This document shows positions 27,909-37,240 of a stretch of DNA of 64,000 nucleotides, piece by piece. A program made the position numbers and the translations under genes. Source of the DNA: Catenulispora acidiphila DSM 44928 (GTDB taxonomy: Bacteria; Actinomycetota; Actinomycetes; Streptomycetales; Catenulisporaceae); contig NC_013131.1 in the NCBI RefSeq assembly GCF_000024025.1, positions 2,666,001-2,730,000 on the forward strand, read 5' to 3'. The notes beneath the pieces are model-generated. The model had not been told where the DNA came from, ran no database searches, and was given only the letters and a program-made list of their open reading frames with translations. Numbering within the stretch: position 1 is the stretch's first letter; each line of letters begins with the position of its first letter.

Positions 27909-28334
27909 GTGTCCGCTGGCGCGATTGTCGGACTGATCTTCGCGATCTTCTTCGCGATCGGAGTGTGCTTCTTCGCCTTCGTCCTGGTCCGCGTGGCCGA
28001 AGTGCTGAAGGAGACGACCAAGCTGGTCGCCGGCATCACCCAGGAGACCGTCCCGATGCTGAACGAGATCACCGACACGGTGAAGAACGGCAACGCCCAG
28101 CTGGTGAAGGTCGACGCCATCACCGACAACGTCGCGACGATGTCGAAGAACGTCTCCGGCCTGGTCGGCACCGCCACCTCGGCGATCGGCGGACCGCTGG
28201 TGAAGGTGGCCTCCTTCAGTTATGGGGTGCGCGCGGCCATCACCTCGCGCAAGAATGAGGACGTGGCCAAGCGCGTCAAGGCCGAACTGAAGGCGGACCG
28301 CAAGGCCCGTCGCGCCGACAAGAAGAAGGGATGA
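27909..28334 (+). CDS. DUF948 membrane protein
   Basis: A 141-residue protein with an N-terminal membrane helix (about 5-28), an amphipathic helical middle part with many Thr/Asn/Val (EVLKETTKLVAGITQETVPML), and a Lys/Arg-rich end. This matches DUF948, found in actinobacteria and firmicutes, function unknown. The GTG has AGGGAG about 8 nt upstream. It lies 7 bp before the next small gene and upstream of alaS, a conserved actinobacterial order. Confidence 0.8.
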   Translation: MSAGAIVGLIFAIFFAIGVCFFAFVLVRVAEVLKETTKLVAGITQETVPMLNEITDTVKNGNAQLVKVDAITDNVATMSKNVSGLVGTATSAIGGPLVKVASFSYGVRAAITSRKNEDVAKRVKAELKADRKARRADKKKG

Positions 28335-28341
28335 CGGTCTG

Positions 28342-28644
28342 ATGTTCACAGGAACTGTGCGCCGCCTCTTCTGGGTGTCCATGGGCGCGACCGCCGGAGT
28401 GCTGGTCTTCCGCAAGGTCACCGCCACCGCCAAGGAACTGACCCCCGCGGGCCTCGCGGACCGCGCTGCCATCTCCGGCGGCGGTCTGCTGGACTCGGTC
28501 AAGGAGTTCTTCGAGGACGTGCGCGAGCGGGCGCACGACCGCGAGGAGGAGCTCAACGTGGCGCTCGGCATCGACGTCCCCCCGACGTCGACAGACCGTG
28601 ACCCGGAAGGTGACGGTTTCTCCAAGAAGGCGCGAGCTATTTAG
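28342..28644 (+). CDS. DUF6167-like small protein
   Basis: A 100-residue protein with a short N-terminal hydrophobic stretch ([20 protein letters not shown]) and an acidic amphipathic helix ([20 protein letters not shown]). It resembles the small conserved proteins found between DUF948 and alaS in Streptomyces (DUF6167). Function unknown. It starts 7 bp after the DUF948 stop, so the two are probably made together. Confidence 0.65.
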   Translation: MFTGTVRRLFWVSMGATAGVLVFRKVTATAKELTPAGLADRAAISGGGLLDSVKEFFEDVRERAHDREEELNVALGIDVPPTSTDRDPEGDGFSKKARAI

Positions 28645-28751
28645 GGCCGGTCGCCCCACCTGGCCGACCCGGCCCACCCCGACGCCCCGTCACTCGCGGC
28701 GCCAGGGTTGCTGCCCCGGCGCGCCGCATTCCCAAGAAGGCTGACAAGCTC

Positions 28752-31421
28752 ATGGAATCCGCGGAGATCCACCGCCGCTGGCTCGACTTCTTCCAGAAGA
28801 AGGGCCACACGGTCGTCCCGTCGGCGTCGCTCATCTCGAACGACCCGACCACCCTGCTCACCATCGCGGGCATGGCCCCGTTCAAGCCGTACTTCCTCGG
28901 CGAGCAGCCCGCGCCCTGGCCGCGCGCGACCTCGGTCCAGAAGTGCGTGCGCACGCTGGACATCGAAGAGGTCGGCAAGACCACGCGGCACGGCTCGTTC
29001 TTCCAGATGTGCGGCAACTTCTCCTTCGGCGACTACTTCAAGGAGACCGCCATCCCGATGGCGTGGGAGCTGTGCACCACGCCGGTCTCCGAGGGCGGCT
29101 TCGGCCTGGACCCGGAGAAGATCTGGGTCACCGTCTACCTCGACGACGACGAGGCGGAGGAGATCTGGAAGAAGGCGGGCTTCCCGGCCGAGCGCATCCA
29201 GCGCCTCGGCATGAAGGAGAACTACTGGTCGATGGGCGTGCCCGGGCCCTGTGGCCCGTGCTCGGAGCTCTTCTACGACCGCGGCCCGGAGTTCGGCGAG
29301 GCCGGCGGCCCGGCGGTGAACGACGAGCGCTACATGGAGTTCTGGAACCTGGTCTTCATGCAGTTCGAGCGCGGCGCGGGCGGCGACAAGGGCGGCTTCC
29401 CGATCCTCGGCGAGCTCCCCAGCAAGTCCATCGACACCGGCCTGGGCCTGGAGCGCCTGGCGACGATCCTGCAGGGCGTCAACAACCTGTATGAGATCGA
29501 CACCTCGCGCGCGATCCTGGACAAGGCGGCGTCCATCGCGGGTGTCACCTACGGCCGGGACACCAGGACCGACGTCTCGCTGCGCGTGGTCACCGACCAC
29601 GTGAAGACCGCGACGATGATGATCGGCGACGGCATCACCCCCGGCAACGAGGGCCGCGGCTACGTGCTGCGCCGCCTGATGCGCCGCGCGATCCGCAACA
29701 TGCGCCTGCTCGGCGCGCACGGCGCGACCATCAAGGACCTCGTCGAGATCACCATAGGGGCGATGGGCCAGGCCTACCCCGAGCTGATCGCGGACGCCTC
29801 GCGCATCGTCGCGGTCGCGGTCGCCGAGGAGACCTCCTTCCTGCAGACGCTGCGCACCGGCTCGGCGATGTTCGAGACCGTCGCGGACGAGGCGAAGGCC
29901 TCCGGCAGCGCGGTCTTCTCCGGCGACCAGGCGTTCAAGCTGCACGACACCTTCGGCTTCCCGATCGACCTGACCCTGGAGATGGCGTCCGAGGCGGGTC
30001 TGAGCGTCGACGAAGAGGGCTTCCGCCGCTTGATGAAGGAGCAGCGGGACCAGGCGAAGGCGGACGCGCGGGCGAAGAAGACCGGCCACGCGGACATGTC
30101 GGCGTACCGGGAGCTGCTCGACGCGGCGGGCCCGTCGGCGTTCACCGGCTACCACGAGGTCTCCTCCGAGGGCCTACTGAAGGCGATGCTGGTCAACGGC
30201 CAGGTCGGCAGCTCGGCCAAGCCCGGCGACGAGGTGGAGCTGGTCCTGGACCGCACCCCCTTCTACGCGGAGGGCGGCGGCCAGCTGGCCGACCACGGTC
30301 TGATCCGGCTCGGCAACGGCGCGCTGGCCGAGGTCGTGGATGTGCAAAAGCCCGTCGGCGACCTGATCGCGCACCGGGCGATCGTGCGCGACGGCGAGGT
30401 TGTGCTGGGCGCCGAGGCGTGGGGCGAGGTGGACACCGCGCGCCGCGCGGCGATCTCCCGCGCGCACACCGCGACGCACATGGTTCACAAGGCGTTCCGT
30501 GAGCTGCTCGGCGAGACCGCGACCCAGGCGGGTTCGGAGAACTCCCCCGGCCGCTTCCGCTTCGACTTCGCCTCCCCGGGCGCGGTCCCGCACTCGGTGC
30601 TGGCGGACGTCGAGCAGCGGGTCAACGAGCTGCTGATCGACGACCTGTCGGTCACCGCGCAGGTGATGAGCCAGCCCGAGGCCAAGGCGATGGGCGCGAT
30701 GGCGCTGTTCGGCGAGAAGTACGGCGACCGGGTCCGCGTGGTCTCGGTCGGGGAGTGGGCGCACGAGCTGTGCGGCGGCACGCACGTGGACAACACCGGC
30801 CGCCTCGGTCTGGTGAAGCTGCTGTCCGAGTCCTCGATCGGCTCCGGCGTGCGCCGCGTCGAGGCGCTGGTGGGCACCGACGCGTACAACTTCCTCGCGC
30901 GCGAGCACGTCCTGGTTTCGCAGCTCGCGGAGGTCGTGAAGGCGCGCCCGGAGGAACTGGTCGAGCGGGTCGGCGGCATCATGACCAAGCTGCGGGACGC
31001 GGAGAAGGAGATCTCCGCGCTCAAGGCGGGGCAGCTGCTGCAGATCGCGGGCTCGCTGGTGGACGGCGCGAGCGACGTCCACGGCGTCGCGGTGGTCACG
31101 CACCAGGCGCCCGACGGCGCGTCCGCGGACGATCTGCGCAAGCTCGTGCTGGACGTGCGCGGCCGGCTCGGCACGCGCCCGGCGGTGGTCGCGGTCGCGG
31201 CCGCGGCGGGGGAGCGGCCGGTGGTGGTCATCGCGACCAACGAGGGCTCGCGCGGGCTTGGTCTGAAGGCGGGCGAGCTGGTGCGCTCGGCGGCCAAGAC
31301 GCTCGGCGGCGGCGGAGGCGGCAAGGACGACGTCGCGCAGGGCGGCGGCACCGACGCCACGGCCATCCCGGCGGCGCTGGAGGGCGTCGGCAGGGCGGTG
31401 GCGGAGAAGGTGGCCGCGTAG
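28752..31421 (+). CDS. alaS: Alanyl-tRNA synthetase
   Basis: An 889-residue enzyme with a catalytic core starting [19 protein letters not shown], class II text [20 protein letters not shown] (about residues 77-96), the editing-domain metal sites HTATHMVHK (about 571-579) and [10 protein letters not shown] (about 674-683), and a C-terminal glycine-rich dimerisation domain ([15 protein letters not shown], about 855-869). The length is normal. No T-box or other leader is visible in the 107 bp before it. Confidence 0.96.
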   Translation: MESAEIHRRWLDFFQKKGHTVVPSASLISNDPTTLLTIAGMAPFKPYFLGEQPAPWPRATSVQKCVRTLDIEEVGKTTRHGSFFQMCGNFSFGDYFKETAIPMAWELCTTPVSEGGFGLDPEKIWVTVYLDDDEAEEIWKKAGFPAERIQRLGMKENYWSMGVPGPCGPCSELFYDRGPEFGEAGGPAVNDERYMEFWNLVFMQFERGAGGDKGGFPILGELPSKSIDTGLGLERLATILQGVNNLYEIDTSRAILDKAASIAGVTYGRDTRTDVSLRVVTDHVKTATMMIGDGITPGNEGRGYVLRRLMRRAIRNMRLLGAHGATIKDLVEITIGAMGQAYPELIADASRIVAVAVAEETSFLQTLRTGSAMFETVADEAKASGSAVFSGDQAFKLHDTFGFPIDLTLEMASEAGLSVDEEGFRRLMKEQRDQAKADARAKKTGHADMSAYRELLDAAGPSAFTGYHEVSSEGLLKAMLVNGQVGSSAKPGDEVELVLDRTPFYAEGGGQLADHGLIRLGNGALAEVVDVQKPVGDLIAHRAIVRDGEVVLGAEAWGEVDTARRAAISRAHTATHMVHKAFRELLGETATQAGSENSPGRFRFDFASPGAVPHSVLADVEQRVNELLIDDLSVTAQVMSQPEAKAMGAMALFGEKYGDRVRVVSVGEWAHELCGGTHVDNTGRLGLVKLLSESSIGSGVRRVEALVGTDAYNFLAREHVLVSQLAEVVKARPEELVERVGGIMTKLRDAEKEISALKAGQLLQIAGSLVDGASDVHGVAVVTHQAPDGASADDLRKLVLDVRGRLGTRPAVVAVAAAAGERPVVVIATNEGSRGLGLKAGELVRSAAKTLGGGGGGKDDVAQGGGTDATAIPAALEGVGRAVAEKVAA

Positions 31422-31453
31422 GCGTTTCGAAACGCCGCCAGACGGCTTTCCGG

Positions 31454-31478
31454 CCCGGGATCGATCTTCGATCCCGGG
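31454..31478 (+). terminator. Hairpin terminator after alaS
   Basis: CCCGGGATCGA (31454-31464) and TCGATCCCGGG (31468-31478) form a perfect 11-bp stem with a 3-nt loop, 33 bp after the alaS stop. The rest of the 223-bp gap to ruvX may hold a promoter but no clear boxes were found. Confidence 0.7.
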
Positions 31479-31644
31479 TCCTGTCACGGATCTCGTCACC
31501 CACGGTGATTCGTGTCTTGTCATACCGTGTCCGGCACGTCGGTTATCGTCCCCGGAGGCGACAGCAGAGGCCGGAACCGGGTACGGTCACGGACGCGTCA
31601 CGGTTGGCGTGGCCCGTACCCGGACGGAAGGAGGACCGCGGATC

Positions 31645-32160
31645 ATGGAACAGCCGGAGGTCCCGGATCCGTCCCCGCGAAGCGAGATGCGCCGCGGTGT
31701 GCGCCTCGGCGTCGACGTCGGCACCGTCCGGATCGGCGTCGCCTCCTGCGACCGCGACGGCTTGCTCGCGACCCCGGTGGAGACGGTGAAAGCCGAGCCG
31801 CGCCGCGCCTCCCTGGACCGGCTGGCCGCGCTGGCCGCCGAGTACGAGGCCTTCGAGATCGTGGTCGGCCTGCCGCGCTCCCTGTCCGGCGGCGAGGGTC
31901 CGGCCGCGGCCAAGATCCGCGCCTACGCGCGCGATCTGGTGCGCCGCCTGGGTCCCGGGACGCCGGTCCGGCTCGTCGACGAGCGTCTGTCGACGGTCAC
32001 CGCGACCCAGGGTCTGCGCGCATCCGGGGTCAAAGCCAAGAAAGGCAGATCGGTGGTAGACCAGGCTGCCGCCGTGGTTATCTTGCAGAACGCACTTGAT
32101 GCCGAACGGATGTCCGGACGTCCGCCCGGCCTGATGGTCCAGCTGGAGGACGGCAACTGA
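31645..32160 (+). CDS. ruvX: YqgF/RuvX, RNase H-fold putative pre-16S rRNA nuclease
   Basis: A 171-residue protein with the family start LGVDVGTVRIGVA (about residues 20-32), the VGLPRSLSG loop (about 75-83), and VRLVDERLSTVTA (about 111-123) carrying the later acidic residues. YqgF processes the 5' end of 16S rRNA in E. coli. ATG 31645 is chosen because AGGAGG lies about 10 nt upstream; GTG 31609 and ATG 31687 also exist. The stop shares its last A with the mltG ATG (TGATG). Confidence 0.9.
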   Translation: MEQPEVPDPSPRSEMRRGVRLGVDVGTVRIGVASCDRDGLLATPVETVKAEPRRASLDRLAALAAEYEAFEIVVGLPRSLSGGEGPAAAKIRAYARDLVRRLGPGTPVRLVDERLSTVTATQGLRASGVKAKKGRSVVDQAAAVVILQNALDAERMSGRPPGLMVQLEDGN

Positions 32161-34235
32161 TGAGCGACGGCGATTGGCGATACGGGGGCGACGCGCCTCA
32201 GGGGCGGGGCCGCCGGAGGGCCGATGCGCAGCCGTCGGATCCGTATGGGGAGGATCCGTCGTACGGCCAGCAGGAGCAGCAGGGCCAGCAGCAGTCCGGG
32301 TACGACCAGGGCTACGGCCGGCAGGGCTCGTACGGACAGCAGCAGGGCTACGACCAGAGCCAGCAGGGGTACGGGCAGCAACAGCAGGGTTCTTACGGTC
32401 AGCAGGGCTACGCGCAGGGGCAGCAGGGTCAGCCCGGGCAGCAGCCCGGACAGCAGCGCGGATACGGGCAGCAGGGACAGCAGAGCCCGCAGGTTCCGCC
32501 GCAGGCTCAGCCGGGTCCGCAGTCTCAGGGCCAGCCCGGGCAGCAGCGCGGCTACGGCCAGCAGGGCGGCTACGGCGGCCAGGCGCAGCAGGGCGGCGGC
32601 ACGCGCGGCTACGGCCAGCAGCAGCCGCAGGCGCAGCAGTACGGTCAGCAGCAGGGGCAGCCGGGCTACCAGCAGCCCGGCGCCGGCGCTGGCGCCGGCT
32701 ACGGCCAGCAGGCGCCGCAGGGTTACGGCCAGCCGCAGGCGGGCCAGCCGGAGGCGGCGGGCGGTACGCGCGGACGCCGCGCCTCACGGCCCGGCCCGAA
32801 GGTCGTCCAGAGCGAAGTCATCGACCCCTACGCGCACCAGTCGCAGGACCCTTACGCCGCTGGCGGCACCGCGACGGCGGCCGACTCCTATGGCGACGAC
32901 GGCTGGGGCGACACCGGCGCGGCGGCGCCCGGCGGCGAGGGCTACGCCGAGCAGGCCAGCGGCAGCTGGGAGGAGGGCGGCCGGGGAAGCCGGTCGCGCG
33001 GCGGTTCCCGGGGACGCGGCAGCCGCGGCCGGCGCGCCGCCGAGGAGGAGTACGCCGAGGGCGGCTACGACCAGGCCGGCTATGACCAGAACGGCGGCGG
33101 GGACTGGAACGACGACGGGTTCTTCGAGGACCAGTCGCCACGGCGCCGGGGCGGCAAGCTGCGCGCCTGGGCACCGCTGTTCGTGCTCGTCGGCATCCTG
33201 AGCCTGTTCGGCGGCTGCATGTACGCCGGCTACTCGTACTACAAGGGCAAGTACGGTCCCGCCCCCGACTACACCGCGGCGGCGAACTGCCCGGCGACCG
33301 CGAAGATCCCGGTGGACGTCCCGCGCGGCGCGACCGGCCAGCAGATAGCGAACGCGCTGTTCAGCGCCGGTGTGGTGAAGAGCGCGCGGGCGTACGTCAA
33401 CGCCGCCAACCAGAACCAGGGCTCCTCCGGTATCACCGCCGGAACCTACGCGCTCTGTCCGCAGATCTCCGGCACCAACGCGGTGCTGGAGCTGTTGAAG
33501 AAGTCGAACCTGTCGGACGCCTCGCAGATAATCGTGACCTCCCACGAGTGGTCGAAGGACGTCATCGCCAGCCTGATCAGCAAGCGGAAGTGGAAGCAGG
33601 CCGACTTCGACGCCGCGATCGCGAACAACACGATCGGGCTGCCGGCGTGGTCGGTGGACTCCACGAGCCACAAGTTCACCGCCGAGGGCATGCTGGAGCC
33701 GGGGACGTACTCGATCACGTCGTCCGACTCGCCGAAGAGCCTCCTGACGCAGATGGTCGCCAACCGGATGACGTTCCTGAAGAACATCAACTTCGAGACG
33801 GCTGCCGCGAAGGTGACCTGCGGGACCGTGAAGTGCACGCCGGAGCAGGTGCTGACCGTCGCCTCGATCGCCGAGGGCGAGGTCACCGACCCCAACGACG
33901 GCGCCAGCGTCGCCGAGGGCGTCTACGCGCGTCTGAAGGCCGGCGACTACCTCGGCGTGGACTCCACCGCGCTGTACTTCATCGGGCACCTCCCGGCCGG
34001 CCAGCTCCCGTCCGCCAAGCAGGTCCAGGACGCGAACAACCCGTACTCGACCTACGCGCCGCACCACGGTCTGCCGCCGACGCCGGTGTACATCACGTCC
34101 GACGACATGATCAAGTCCGCGCTCGCACCGACCCACGACGGGTACTACTACTGGTGCGTCACCGCCACCGGCACGAACTTCTACACCAAGAGCCAGCAGT
34201 CGCAGCGCGACAAGGCCTGTTCCACCTCACAGTGA
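32160..34235 (+). CDS. mltG: MltG endolytic murein transglycosylase with a prion-like Gln/Gly/Tyr N-terminus
   Basis: A 691-residue protein. Residues about 30-210 are Gln/Gly/Tyr-rich with repeated GYGQQ, SYGQQ and GYDQ units; 210-330 are Arg/Gly and acidic patches; one membrane helix lies near 335-360; the rest is a YceG/MltG domain outside the cell. The catalytic segment reads ASIAEGEVTD (Glu near residue 572), equivalent to the ASIVEKE motif, and NPYSTY plus GLPPTPV near the end fit the family. MltG cuts nascent glycan strands. The cytoplasmic tail is far longer than in E. coli. Coupled to ruvX, with aroE 10 bp downstream. Confidence 0.92.
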   Translation: MSDGDWRYGGDAPQGRGRRRADAQPSDPYGEDPSYGQQEQQGQQQSGYDQGYGRQGSYGQQQGYDQSQQGYGQQQQGSYGQQGYAQGQQGQPGQQPGQQRGYGQQGQQSPQVPPQAQPGPQSQGQPGQQRGYGQQGGYGGQAQQGGGTRGYGQQQPQAQQYGQQQGQPGYQQPGAGAGAGYGQQAPQGYGQPQAGQPEAAGGTRGRRASRPGPKVVQSEVIDPYAHQSQDPYAAGGTATAADSYGDDGWGDTGAAAPGGEGYAEQASGSWEEGGRGSRSRGGSRGRGSRGRRAAEEEYAEGGYDQAGYDQNGGGDWNDDGFFEDQSPRRRGGKLRAWAPLFVLVGILSLFGGCMYAGYSYYKGKYGPAPDYTAAANCPATAKIPVDVPRGATGQQIANALFSAGVVKSARAYVNAANQNQGSSGITAGTYALCPQISGTNAVLELLKKSNLSDASQIIVTSHEWSKDVIASLISKRKWKQADFDAAIANNTIGLPAWSVDSTSHKFTAEGMLEPGTYSITSSDSPKSLLTQMVANRMTFLKNINFETAAAKVTCGTVKCTPEQVLTVASIAEGEVTDPNDGASVAEGVYARLKAGDYLGVDSTALYFIGHLPAGQLPSAKQVQDANNPYSTYAPHHGLPPTPVYITSDDMIKSALAPTHDGYYYWCVTATGTNFYTKSQQSQRDKACSTSQ

Positions 34236-34245
34236 GGAACCCGAC

Positions 34246-35067
34246 CTGACCCGCCACGCCGCCGTCCTCGGCTCCCCGATCGCGCACTCGCTGTCCCCGG
34301 TCCTGCACCGGGCCGCCTACGCCGCGCTCGGCCTCACCGCCTGGACCTACGACGCGCACGAGGTCGACGAGGCGTCGCTCCCGGACTTCCTGTCCGGGCT
34401 CGACGCCTCCTGGGCCGGCCTGTCCCTGACCATGCCGCTCAAGCGCGCGATCATCCCCCTCCTCGACGAGGTCACCCCCACCGCCCGCGCCGTCGAGGCG
34501 GTGAACACGGTCCTCCTCGCCCCGAACGGCTCCAGGCAGGGCACGAACACCGACGTCCCCGGCCTGGTCAACGCCCTGGCCGAAGGCGGCGTGACCGACG
34601 CGGCCTCGGCAGCCGTCCTCGGCGCGGGCGCGACGGCGTCCTCAGCCCTGTCCGCCCTGTCAGGCATCGCCAAGGCCGAAGTCGAGGTCTACATCCGCAA
34701 CCACGCCCGCGACACCGAGGTCCACGCGATCGCCGATGCGGTCGGCACCGCCGTGCGCATCCGCGACTGGACCGAAGCCGCAGCGGCGTTCGACTGCGAA
34801 CTGGTCATCGGCACCACGCCGGTCGGCGCGACGGACGACCTCGCGGAGTCGGTCCCGACAGCTCCAGGCACACTGTTCGACGTGCTGTATCACCCGTGGC
34901 CGACGCCGCTGGCCGCCGCCTGGGCGGATCGCGGCGGTGCGGTACTCGGCGGGCTGGACCTGCTGGTCCACCAGGCGGTGCTGCAGGTCGAGCTGATGAC
35001 GGGGCGCGCGCCGGCGCCGTTGGCGGCGATGCGGGCTGCGGGAGAAGCGGCGCTGGCTGGGCGGTGA
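34246..35067 (+). CDS. aroE: Shikimate dehydrogenase, apparent CTG start
   Basis: A 273-residue enzyme that reduces 3-dehydroshikimate with NADPH. From CTG 34246 it reads TRHAAVLGSPIAHSLSP, giving the shikimate-binding Ser15 and Ser17, then catalytic Lys66 in TMPLKRA and Asp103 in NTDVPGL, and the NADP loop VLGAGATASSAL. No ATG, GTG or TTG exists in this frame between the stop at 34108 and the conserved N-terminus; GAGGAA at 34234-34239 lies 6 nt before the CTG. The first ordinary start (ATG 34432) would delete 62 conserved residues. It begins 10 bp after mltG. Confidence 0.85.
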   Translation: MTRHAAVLGSPIAHSLSPVLHRAAYAALGLTAWTYDAHEVDEASLPDFLSGLDASWAGLSLTMPLKRAIIPLLDEVTPTARAVEAVNTVLLAPNGSRQGTNTDVPGLVNALAEGGVTDAASAAVLGAGATASSALSALSGIAKAEVEVYIRNHARDTEVHAIADAVGTAVRIRDWTEAAAAFDCELVIGTTPVGATDDLAESVPTAPGTLFDVLYHPWPTPLAAAWADRGGAVLGGLDLLVHQAVLQVELMTGRAPAPLAAMRAAGEAALAGR

Positions 35068-35080
35068 CTGGGCGGTGATC

Positions 35081-35092
35081 GGCTGAACTTGT

Positions 35093-35098
<6 letters not shown>
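35081..35098. terminator. Bidirectional terminator between aroE and the methyltransferase
   Basis: GGCTGAAC (35081-35088) and GTTCAGCC (35091-35098) form a tight stem-loop between the convergent stops. The methyltransferase stop codon lies inside the 3' arm. Confidence 0.55.
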
Positions 35099-36580
<1,482 letters not shown>

Positions 36581-36582
36581 GT

Positions 36583-36598
36583 GCCCACTCTAGTGGGC
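36583..36598. promoter_or_regulatory. TetR-type operator over the divergent promoters
   Basis: GCCCACT-CT-AGTGGGC is a perfect inverted repeat, followed by a third half-site GTGCCCACT at 36601-36609. It overlaps TAGAGT, the inferred -10 of the methyltransferase gene (minus strand, 36592-36587), and lies just downstream of TATAGT (36569-36574), a possible -10 for the TetR gene. Confidence 0.6.
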
Positions 36599-36640
36599 GC
36601 GTGCCCACTCGTCCATTGTCCGTTGAGGGGATCTGCTGCT

Positions 36641-37222
36641 GTGCCGACTGGCGTTGCCATTCGTGATCCGCGTGAGCAGCTTTTTGGTGCCGCTGAGCGG
36701 GTTCTGCTTGCTGGGGGTCCGGCGGCTTTGACCAGTCGGGCGGTTACTGAGGAGGCCGGGGTTGCCAAGGGGGTGCTGCATCGACACTTTGCCGACTTCG
36801 ATGCCTTCCTTGCCGACTACCTCATCGACCGGGCGCGGCGGGTGGGGGAGCAGGATGTGCGGTTGCGGGCGTGCGCTGGGCAGGGCGATCTAGCTGACAA
36901 TCTGGCTGAGGCGCTGACCGCGTTCTTCGGCTCGGTGGCTCAGTACGTGTTGGTGCTCGTGACCTTCCGCGATGGTTTGCGTGCCCGGCTGCGGGCGGCT
37001 GGCGTCCCAGGGCTGCCGGTGCTGACCGAGGGCACTCGTATGGTCGCCGGCTATCTGGAGGCTGAGCGTGATCTTGGGCGGCTTCCCGCCGTGCTCGACA
37101 CCGACCTCAAGACCCTGATGCTGGTGGGGTCGGTGCAGCTGGCTGCCGCCGGGCGCGACGACGAGGCGCCGTCCTTCAGTGAGGTGCGGCGCGTCGTCGT
37201 TGAGGCGTTGGGGTTGGGGTAG
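36641..37222 (+). CDS. TetR-family transcriptional regulator
   Basis: A 193-residue regulator with an N-terminal helix-turn-helix (SRAVTEEAGVAKGVLHRHF, about residues 31-49) and a ligand-binding C-terminal domain. The GTG at 36641 is chosen because GAGGGG lies about 10 nt upstream and because homologous TetR proteins begin shortly before REQLFGAAERVL. It is divergent from the repeat-bearing methyltransferase gene and probably represses it and itself through the 36583-36598 palindrome. Codon choice here (more T in third positions) is less GC-biased than in neighbours, hinting at a more recent arrival. Confidence 0.85.
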   Translation: MPTGVAIRDPREQLFGAAERVLLAGGPAALTSRAVTEEAGVAKGVLHRHFADFDAFLADYLIDRARRVGEQDVRLRACAGQGDLADNLAEALTAFFGSVAQYVLVLVTFRDGLRARLRAAGVPGLPVLTEGTRMVAGYLEAERDLGRLPAVLDTDLKTLMLVGSVQLAAAGRDDEAPSFSEVRRVVVEALGLG

Positions 37223-37240
37223 GCGAGCGTGGAGAGGGGC

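Noticed and set aside
28645-28751. T-box or attenuator leader for alaS (also checked before hisS and aspS)
   Set aside because: No T-box motif, specifier loop or terminator/antiterminator pair is visible; hisS and aspS have almost no leader.
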